Shown: positions 7,912-14,080 of the stretch, piece after piece
Position numbering within the stretch: position 1 is the first letter of the stretch
Layout of the letters: the number at the start of each line of letters is the position of its first letter
NCBI GenBank assembly: GCA_041396585.1
Contig: JAWKYG010000019.1
Span: 1 to 64,000 of the forward strand
Direction of reading: 5' to 3'
DNA length: 64,000 bases
From: JAUIAI01 sp041396585
GTDB taxonomy: Bacteria > Pseudomonadota > Gammaproteobacteria > Burkholderiales > Burkholderiaceae_E
Translations under genes and position numbers: made by a program
The notes under the pieces: model-generated
Database searches by the model: none
Told to the model about the DNA's origin: nothing
What the model saw: only the letters and a program-made list of their open reading frames with translations

Positions 7912-9315
7912 TCAGGCAGCCGCCAGCCGCTCGCGTGAATCGATGACGGTGGGCAGAAACTCGGTCACCGTCGGGTGAATGGGTAGCGCATTGCGCACCT
8001 GCTGCCAGGTTCCGCCGCATGCCATGACCAGACCGATGGCCTGAATAACCTCGTCAGCTTCGATGCCGAGAATCGTCGCACCAAGGAAGTGGCCGCTGTC
8101 TTCGTCGATCAGCAGCTTGATCATGCCCACGGTCTCGCTTTCCTCCTTGGCGCGGCTGACACCCTGCATCGCCTGTACGGCCATGCTGATGTGGCGGCCC
8201 TGTGCCACCAGCTTGCGCGCATCCGCTTCGTAGAGGCCCACGTGCGCCAGCGGTGGATCGGTGAACATGGCGTAGATCGTCGGGCGGTCGTCCACGCTGC
8301 GTTGCGCGCCGGCCAGGTTGTCGGCCAGGATCTGATGATCGTGATAGCTGGTGTGCGTGAAAGCGCCCCGCCGGTTGATGTCGCCCAGTGCCCAGATGCC
8401 CGGCACATTGGTCTGCAGGCGCTCGTTCACTTCGACATAGCCGCGCTCGTTCGTGGCCACACCGACCGTGTCCAGACCCAGGTCGTCCGTGTTGGGTGTT
8501 CTGCCGGTCGCCACCAGCAGGTGGCTACCATTGATGATGCGCTCGTCGGCGAGCTTCACGCCGATGTCGCCCGGGTTCTCGCCCGGTGCAACCCGCGCAA
8601 CGGCCTGCCCCATGTGCAGATCGATGCCCTCGGCACGCAGTGCGTCGGCAAGCATCTGCGCAACGTCGGTGTCTTCGCGCGATACGAGGCGCGGCCCCGA
8701 TTCAACGACCGCCACCTCGGAGCCAAGTCGCCGAAAGATCTGTCCGAGCTCGAGGCTGATGTAGCCGCCGCCGATGATCACGAGCTTGCGCGGCAGTTCC
8801 TGCAGTGCCAGCACACTCTCGTTGTCGAGAAAGGGCTGGTCTGCCAGCCCCGATATCGGAGGAATGAAGGGCCGGGTGCCCGTATTCAAGACGACGTGTG
8901 GGGCCTCGAGCAGACGCTCTGCGGCCTGAATCCGGTAGCCATGGTCACCGCGCCCGGCAAGCCGGGCGTGAGCCTTGATGATCGTCAGCCCGTCCAGACC
9001 GCCGAGCCATTGCTCCAGCCCATGTCGAGACGCTTCGACACGTGTCTGCATGCGCTGCATCGCCACGGCAAAGTCGATCCGCGCATCGTCCACATGAACG
9101 CCGAACTCGCCGGCCCGGTAAACCAGATGCGCCACGCGTGCGGATTTACGTAGCGTCTTTGTGGGCGTACAACCGCGGTTGACACAGGTGCCGCCCAGAT
9201 CGCGCGCCTCGATCAGAGCCACCCTCTTGCCCTGGCCCACCAGATGGGCGGCCAGGAACGGCCCGGCCTGCCCGGCGCCAATGACCACCAGATCGAACGG
9301 TTCAACGGTGCTCAT
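7912..9315 (-). CDS. class I pyridine nucleotide-disulfide oxidoreductase (MerA/Lpd-like, no HMA domain)
   Basis: A 467-residue flavoenzyme. The FAD-binding VVIGAGQAGPFLA opens the protein. The redox-active cysteine pair is in GGTCVNRGCTPTKTL (about residues 44-58), an NAD(P)-binding VIIGGGYISLELG lies near the middle, and ATGRTPNTDDL follows. The C-terminus has the catalytic HPTVTEFL. The vicinal C-terminal cysteines that define mercuric reductase are absent, so a mercury role is unlikely despite overall similarity. I chose MSTVEPF at 9315 because the FAD-binding strand follows directly. Confidence 0.8.
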   Translation of the reverse strand: MSTVEPFDLVVIGAGQAGPFLAAHLVGQGKRVALIEARDLGGTCVNRGCTPTKTLRKSARVAHLVYRAGEFGVHVDDARIDFAVAMQRMQTRVEASRHGLEQWLGGLDGLTIIKAHARLAGRGDHGYRIQAAERLLEAPHVVLNTGTRPFIPPISGLADQPFLDNESVLALQELPRKLVIIGGGYISLELGQIFRRLGSEVAVVESGPRLVSREDTDVAQMLADALRAEGIDLHMGQAVARVAPGENPGDIGVKLADERIINGSHLLVATGRTPNTDDLGLDTVGVATNERGYVEVNERLQTNVPGIWALGDINRRGAFTHTSYHDHQILADNLAGAQRSVDDRPTIYAMFTDPPLAHVGLYEADARKLVAQGRHISMAVQAMQGVSRAKEESETVGMIKLLIDEDSGHFLGATILGIEADEVIQAIGLVMACGGTWQQVRNALPIHPTVTEFLPTVIDSRERLAAA

Positions 9316-9403
9316 GACGGCACCTCGATACAGCACAAGACCAGCAGACGGTTCGCATTTCTTTGCCTCCTTCCTGGTGCCGGAGGCGCTGAGGCGTACT
9401 CAC

Positions 9404-9496
9404 CCCAGCTTCTCCAGCGCCAATGCATTGATGCAATAGCGCAATCCTCTCGGTGCGGGCCCGTCAGGAGAAACGTGCTCCGGGTGACGAACAACA
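9404..9496 (-). pseudogene. msrB: C-terminal remnant of methionine sulfoxide reductase B
   Basis: Directly after the msrA stop codon, the same strand reads HPEHVSPDGPAPRGLRYCIN and ends LALEKLG. This is the C-terminus of MsrB, including the conserved GLRYCIN motif with the catalytic Cys. The rest of MsrB is missing. The likely origin is a deletion within an adjacent msrB or an msrA-msrB fusion. Confidence 0.6.
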
Positions 9497-10012
9497 CTAC
9501 TGCGCGCGGGAAACCCGCCTGGGCAGGCGCCATCCATCGCGCGGGTAATGGCAGGTGTAGCCGTTCGGGTAGCGCTCCAGGTAATCCTGGTGTTCGGGCT
9601 CGGCCTCCCAGAACGGGCCGGCCGGAGCCAGTTCGGTAACCACGCGCCCGGGCCACAACCCCGAGGCATTCACATCCGCAATGGTTTCCTCGGCCACGGC
9701 GCGTTGCTCGGGCGAGGTGTAGAAAATGGCCGAACGGTACGAGGTGCCGCGATCATTGCCCTGCCGGTTCAGCGTGGTGGGATCGTGAATCTGAAAGAAG
9801 AACTCCAGCAGCTCCCGGAAGCTCAGCGTGGCCGGATCGAACACCACCTCGAGCGCCTCGGCGTGGGTGCCGTGATTGCGATAGGTCGCGTTCGCCACGT
9901 CGCCGCCACTGTAGCCAACACGGGTGCTCTTCACGCCGGGCAGCTTGCGCACGAGATCCTGCATGCCCCAGAAGCATCCTCCCGCAAGAATGGCGGTTTC
10001 CGTTGTCGACAT
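9497..10012 (-). CDS. msrA: peptide methionine sulfoxide reductase A
   Basis: A 171-residue, full-length MsrA that reduces methionine-(S)-sulfoxide in proteins. The catalytic GCFWG motif lies at residues 12-16. The family signatures VGYSGG, HAEALEVVFDP, FFQIHDPTTLNRQGND and YRSAIF follow, and the end is YPNGYTCHYPRDGW. No signal peptide is present, so it should be cytoplasmic. A fragment of msrB follows immediately. Confidence 0.9.
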   Translation of the reverse strand: MSTTETAILAGGCFWGMQDLVRKLPGVKSTRVGYSGGDVANATYRNHGTHAEALEVVFDPATLSFRELLEFFFQIHDPTTLNRQGNDRGTSYRSAIFYTSPEQRAVAEETIADVNASGLWPGRVVTELAPAGPFWEAEPEHQDYLERYPNGYTCHYPRDGWRLPRRVSRAQ

Positions 10013-10080
10013 CGCATGATCTCCAAAGCTGAAGGGTAAGAAAGGGCGCGCGTTTCATCCCCTTGGTATGAGTTCCCGGT

Positions 10081-10100
10081 GCTGCCTGACGGCAGGCAGC
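10081..10100. other. perfect 8-bp hairpin upstream of msrA
   Basis: GCTGCCTG and CAGGCAGC pair around an ACGG tetraloop. It lies in the 320-base gap between msrA and the integrase remnant. No T tract follows on either strand, so its role is open. Nothing else is recognisable in 10013-10334. Confidence 0.4.
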
Positions 10101-10334
10101 CAGGATTCTTGCCGCCCGACACAGCATTAGAACCGAACTGCGGGTGTCTTCTCGATGCGTAGGGCCATTGCCGGTCCCGAACGGTTTGCGATTCGTTGGG
10201 TTCCGGCGCACCCGCCGGGCGTCCGCCACTGCGATTTGGGAGTAGGTTTGGACGGTAATCCCCGTCGCCCTTTTTCCGAGGCTCAGAAGTGGAAACTTCA
10301 AGCGGCCGTGGCCAAGCGCTGTTTCGGAGTGATA

Positions 10335-10601
10335 CCGCCTGATGCCATGTTCGGGCGTTCATGATTGTCGGTCCACATCCTAGGCGGTGATGCCGGTGGT
10401 CCGAAAGGCGTGACAGCAGATCTCGGTGTCGATACCGGCCGCGACATGGACGGGCTCGACATCGACGAGATCGAGGATGCCGGCCTGGTCGCACCAGTCC
10501 GCGAGGGCCACCGTGGCGTTGAAGTACGACCACCGAGTGTTCGGGTTGCGGCCTCGCTGTCCCAGGGCACTCCTTCGTTTACGCACCTCGGGGCGTCGCA
10601 A
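10335..10601 (-). pseudogene. tyrosine recombinase (integrase) with large internal deletion
   Basis: The open frame starts with an N-terminal core-binding pattern (NPNTRWSY, then LVDVEPVHVAAGI) and jumps directly to CHAFRTTGITA. The latter carries the HxxR catalytic motif of the C-terminal domain. Past the stop, another frame continues with NHERPN, resembling the segment before the active Tyr. About two thirds of the protein is missing, so it is inactive. It marks a former mobile element next to the AbiE-like pair. Confidence 0.6.
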
Positions 10602-11330
10602 TCATGAACGACTACGCGCCGCCCTCGCAGATGCCGGCTTGAGCTTCCGAATGCGATCCAGAACCAATGCCGGCGCTTGATTCATCTCCATGTTGGCCAT
10701 ACAGCGTACAAGACGCCCTGGGCGCTCGATATGGGCCTTCGCTTTTTCGAGATCGGTAAGAATCGAGTGATAAGCACGGCCTGCCTTTGCGAGGGCCGGT
10801 AGCGGGATTCGACCATCGTCAAGCATCATGGCCAGATCGATCAAGTCGCGAGAGTCGACTGCATCATCGGCCCACCGGTCGGAGTTGGCCAGCAGCTTCT
10901 CAGTGACCTGATCGACGTGGCTGAGAACACTCACACCGCACACTGAGTTTTCACCATCGCGCGGGCAGTCGAACTCAATTCGCGCCTCGAGCATGATTTC
11001 GAACTTGATGGGTACTGCGTCAACTTCAATAAGCGTGCGGATGCCGTACTGGTCCATTCTGGGATCGCGCAGCAGCTTTACCGGCTCGGTGAACAGTCCC
11101 TCGATTCCTTTGTTCGTGACGATGCCACGAATCTCACGATATGAGTCCAGCGCCGATACGCGGAAGTCGACGTCTCGGGATTCACGGTATTCGCCATGCA
11201 GCATCGCAATCGCGGTGCCACCGCCAAACAGGCATTTGTGTGCGGCAAAAGTTGCCGCATCGATCGCCGCCAGGAGTCTGGCGATACGTTGATGGTGCGG
11301 ACGCTCAAACAAGCATTGCGCCGTTGCCAT
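10602..11330 (-). CDS. AbiEii/AbiGii-type nucleotidyltransferase toxin
   Basis: A 242-residue protein of the AbiEii toxin family. The nucleotidyltransferase core is visible as KCLFGGGTAIAMLHGEYRES followed by RDVDFRV (about residues 33-58), the GG-x-A and D-x-D elements that bind nucleotide and metal. A later LANSDRWADDAVDSRDLIDL matches the family helix with conserved Lys/Asp. Family members stop growth by modifying tRNA or nucleotides and act in abortive infection. The gene overlaps the upstream antitoxin gene by 26 bases and sits beside an integrase remnant. Confidence 0.75.
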   Translation of the reverse strand: MATAQCLFERPHHQRIARLLAAIDAATFAAHKCLFGGGTAIAMLHGEYRESRDVDFRVSALDSYREIRGIVTNKGIEGLFTEPVKLLRDPRMDQYGIRTLIEVDAVPIKFEIMLEARIEFDCPRDGENSVCGVSVLSHVDQVTEKLLANSDRWADDAVDSRDLIDLAMMLDDGRIPLPALAKAGRAYHSILTDLEKAKAHIERPGRLVRCMANMEMNQAPALVLDRIRKLKPASARAARSRS

Positions 11331-11769
11331 AGCGCTTCACCAGGTGGGCAATGAAATCCCGCTCCGCGGGCGTGAGCTTCGATTGATCGACGTGCCGCCA
11401 GTTTCGCTCATACAACGCGAAGGCTTCTTGCTGCGTGAGCGTCTGGCCATGGCGGTGCCAGGCAACTTGCTCGAGCTGCGGATAGTCGGCCAGCCGGACC
11501 GCATCTTCACACGCGAGCTCCGGCGCTGCATCGGCGTCCCCGACAACATTCATTTGCAGGCCGAGGGCATGGAACACGTTCAGGTACGCACCCATCGTGA
11601 CCGATGGCGCGCCTTGCTCAATACGGTGAAGTGTCTGGCGAGACATGTTGGCGGCCCGCGCAACGCTACCGGCGGCGATTCGCATCTTCTTGCGGCGCAA
11701 ATGCAATAGCAGCCCGAGCGACTTCAACTGGCGCTCGGCAACGGCATCTGGAGGAGCTTGGCTTGGCAT
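11305..11769 (-). CDS. XRE-family (helix-turn-helix) antitoxin or regulator
   Basis: A 154-residue protein with a helix-turn-helix at about residues 15-70 (RKKMRIAAGSVARAANMSRQ, then TLHRIEQGAPSVTMGAYLNVF) and a C-terminal acidic/aromatic region. It overlaps the AbiEii-like gene by 26 bases, so it is the probable antitoxin and repressor. I place the start at 11769 because it follows a strong -10-like element, although the frame is open further upstream. Confidence 0.7.
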   Translation of the reverse strand: MPSQAPPDAVAERQLKSLGLLLHLRRKKMRIAAGSVARAANMSRQTLHRIEQGAPSVTMGAYLNVFHALGLQMNVVGDADAAPELACEDAVRLADYPQLEQVAWHRHGQTLTQQEAFALYERNWRHVDQSKLTPAERDFIAHLVKRYGNGAMLV

Positions 11770-11775
11770 AACAAA

Positions 11776-11781
11776 ATTGTA
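11776..11781 (-). promoter_or_regulatory. -10 element close to the antitoxin start codon
   Basis: On the minus strand TACAAT lies 6 bases before the ATG at 11769. Transcription would begin at or next to the start codon, giving a leaderless or nearly leaderless mRNA. No clear -35 hexamer is visible at the usual distance. Confidence 0.35.
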
Positions 11782-11879
11782 CCGTATTTCACGCATGTGT
11801 GCAGAATGAGAGTCAAACGAAATCCCGCTTGGGATCCTGCCAGCAAGACCCGCCCTCGATGCAACAACCGATGGCATCA

Positions 11880-12090
11880 CTGTGCGGCCATTGCGCGGCT
11901 GCGCTTCAATGGCTCGAGCAGCCGCGAGCTGCAGCCCTGCGAGTACGGGCGTCAGCCGTGGCTGCCGCACAGCGGCTGGCCGATCGATGCCAACGAGATG
12001 CGTCCGCTTCTCCGGCGCGCCAACGCAGCGAGCGGTGCAACCTTCGATGATTTCGCCGTGTCGGCCTGGGGCGGCGATCCGTCGAGAGCT
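11880..12090 (+). pseudogene. possible GMC-type oxidoreductase fragment
   Basis: A stretch in one plus-strand frame reads LRFNGSSSRELQPCEYG, then PWLPHSGWPIDANEMRPLLR. This resembles the substrate-domain entry of GMC or related FAD-dependent oxidoreductases (HSGWPI followed by L-x-P and RA). It has no start and no FAD-binding segment. The rest of 11770-12205 shows nothing else. Confidence 0.3.
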
Positions 12091-12205
12091 AATTCAATAC
12101 GCTGCCAGCCCGCCCCCTCATCGCGCAGTATCTTCCGCCGACCCATTGGCATACGATGGCTGACAAGCACTGTTCGCGCTCGTTGTTTGTCTTGCGGAGG
12201 GTACG

Positions 12206-13213
12206 ATGCCCGCGCTCAAGATCATGACGTTCAATGTCCAGATGCTGCCGCTCACGGCGCAAGCAGTGAGCGGCCAGAGCGATATTGCCGAGCAGACGGC
12301 CGATCGGGTCGCCGATGCGATCTTTGGCCTGCCGGCTACCGAGCAGCCGGATGTCATCGCCTTCAACGAGGTGTTCAACGAAGACGGGCGCGCACAGCTG
12401 CTGAAGCGACTGCGGCCGGTCTGGCCGGCCGTGATCGACAAGCTTTGGGACGGCGTGCTGGAAGACGATGCTGGGCTGATGCTGTTCAGCCGCTTTGCCT
12501 TCCTGCCACTGCCCACCGGCGGTGACCGGCTGCAACGCTTCTTTGGCGACAGCGCGGGCGCCGACAGCCTGGCGAGCAAGGGCGTGGGCATCGTCCAGAT
12601 CGCCGCGCCGGTGGGGCAGACCACGATCGCCTTTACGCATCTGCAGGCCTCGTACGACACCGAGGATCAGTACAGCGCCATTCGTGCCAAGCAGCTCGAT
12701 GCCATCCATGCCGCACTGGAAGAGGTCATCGCCGCCGATCCCGCCCTGCGCGGGCGGGTGATCGTGATGGGCGATCTCAACATCCGGGGCGACTCAGGGG
12801 CGGTTTCGGGCGAGTGGGCGGCGCTGTTCGAGCAGGGCGGCACACAATTGTTCGCGGGCACCCTGGACGGCTGGAAAAGCTACATGCATCCGCCGGGCGC
12901 AACCGGCGCAGACGAAGGGCAGACCAATCTGGACTTCGCCGACACCGGCAGGCGGCAGCGGCTGGACTACATCTGTCTCGCCAAGCCGGGTGTTGCCGAT
13001 GTCGTGCTGGTGCCGCAGCACATGCGCATTCGCCTGTGCAACAGTTCGGATCATTTCGCGCTGGAGGCCGTGGTGCACGTGGCCTCGCCGCACGCTACGC
13101 CGGCGGACGCGATCGATGCACTGGGAATCATGCCCAATGTCGGTGGGCAGCCGGCGCAGCCGAGCACGATCCGGCCCTGCGCATTGGACTTCCGGTTCGA
13201 CGGCAGCTACTAG
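12206..13213 (+). CDS. neutral-sphingomyelinase-like endonuclease/exonuclease/phosphatase family protein
   Basis: A 335-residue metal-dependent phosphodiesterase domain. The fold's catalytic landmarks are present in order: MTFNVQMLP, AFNEVFNED (metal-binding Glu), VIVMGDLNIRGDS, RLDYI and SSDHFALE (catalytic Asp-His). The arrangement matches bacterial sphingomyelinase C-like enzymes, which cleave phospholipid head groups; no signal peptide is visible. A GGAGGG ribosome binding site precedes the ATG. An in-frame TAG at 13211-13213 interrupts what looks like a longer protein, since the same frame continues with homogeneous coding sequence to 14014. Confidence 0.75.
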   Translation: MPALKIMTFNVQMLPLTAQAVSGQSDIAEQTADRVADAIFGLPATEQPDVIAFNEVFNEDGRAQLLKRLRPVWPAVIDKLWDGVLEDDAGLMLFSRFAFLPLPTGGDRLQRFFGDSAGADSLASKGVGIVQIAAPVGQTTIAFTHLQASYDTEDQYSAIRAKQLDAIHAALEEVIAADPALRGRVIVMGDLNIRGDSGAVSGEWAALFEQGGTQLFAGTLDGWKSYMHPPGATGADEGQTNLDFADTGRRQRLDYICLAKPGVADVVLVPQHMRIRLCNSSDHFALEAVVHVASPHATPADAIDALGIMPNVGGQPAQPSTIRPCALDFRFDGSY

Positions 13214-14014
13214 TGGTTGTTCGTCCATGCGCCCGGCACCTACACATTCCACAAGACGCCTGGGCTGGCGCTCGAGTGCTATCTCGAGTCGGATCTGAGC
13301 CACGCGATCGAACGGCTCGACACCCTGGACCTGCGCCTGCTGCCCTCCGCGTTGCGGGCGGGGTTCCGCGAAGCGCGGATCGATCCGCGCGGGGAGACCT
13401 TCGTCAGCCGCGAGCCGTTCTTCGTGCTGGTGAGGCCCCTTGGAACGAAGACCGGCGAGGCAACGGTCTGGCTGACCGAGCATCAGGGCGAGAGCGATGT
13501 GACCGCGATCGCGCTTCAACTGCACCGCTCGGTGCTATCGAGCTTCCCGGTGGGGCAGCGGCTGGGCGATCACGACCTCTGCTGGTTCCGTGCGGTGATG
13601 CCGCCCACCTACGCCGGCACGCCGCGCACGGAGCGCTTCATCGTGCGCAATCCGACCGGTGGCACGGTCACCACCTCGCTGCTCGATGCGGCGCAGCAAC
13701 CCATCGCCGCGGCAGCGTCGAGCCCGGCGGCGAGGGTTGAGACCTCGGCCGATTTCATGGGCGGTGAGCCGGTGTTCCTGGTGCTCAAGCGCGGCAGCGA
13801 CCAGCTCGCAGGCTTTGACGTGACCTGGGTGAGCCCGGTGTGCTTCATCGACCTGGCCGATCCGTTCTATCTCTATGTCATGGACGAGACTGGCGTCGAC
13901 GCGCTCGGCGCCGGCGAGCCCGATCGCAAGCTGCGCACGGTGTCGTTGCCCGTGCCGGATGTGGTTTCGGACGGGCTCTATACCTTCACCTGCACGATCA
14001 CGCGCTTCCCATGA
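13214..14014 (+). pseudogene. C-terminal continuation of the sphingomyelinase-like protein after an in-frame TAG
   Basis: In the same frame as the upstream gene and directly behind its TAG, the sequence reads WLFVHAPGTYTFHKTPGL and stays open for about 265 codons. It ends ...LYTFTCTITRF. The piece looks like beta-sandwich domains and has no ribosome binding site of its own, so it probably belonged to one polypeptide of about 600 residues. A single CAG-to-TAG or TAT-to-TAG change, read-through or a base-call error could explain the split. Confidence 0.5.
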
Positions 14015-14080
14015 ACTTGCGCGCGCCCTGTGTTGTTCCAGCCCTAGCGACTGCCGCTGCCAGGGCACAAGGAAGCAATC

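Noticed and set aside
8089..9153. Plus-strand ORF of 354 codons
   Set aside because: Antisense shadow of the flavoprotein disulfide reductase gene.
7912..9315. Mercuric reductase (merA)
   Set aside because: The active-site region is similar, but the C-terminal vicinal Cys pair and the heavy-metal domain are missing and no mer genes are nearby.
9365..9387. Terminator hairpin (GCCTCC/GGAGGC) after the msr genes
   Set aside because: Only 6 bp with an 11-base loop and no T tract on the relevant strand.
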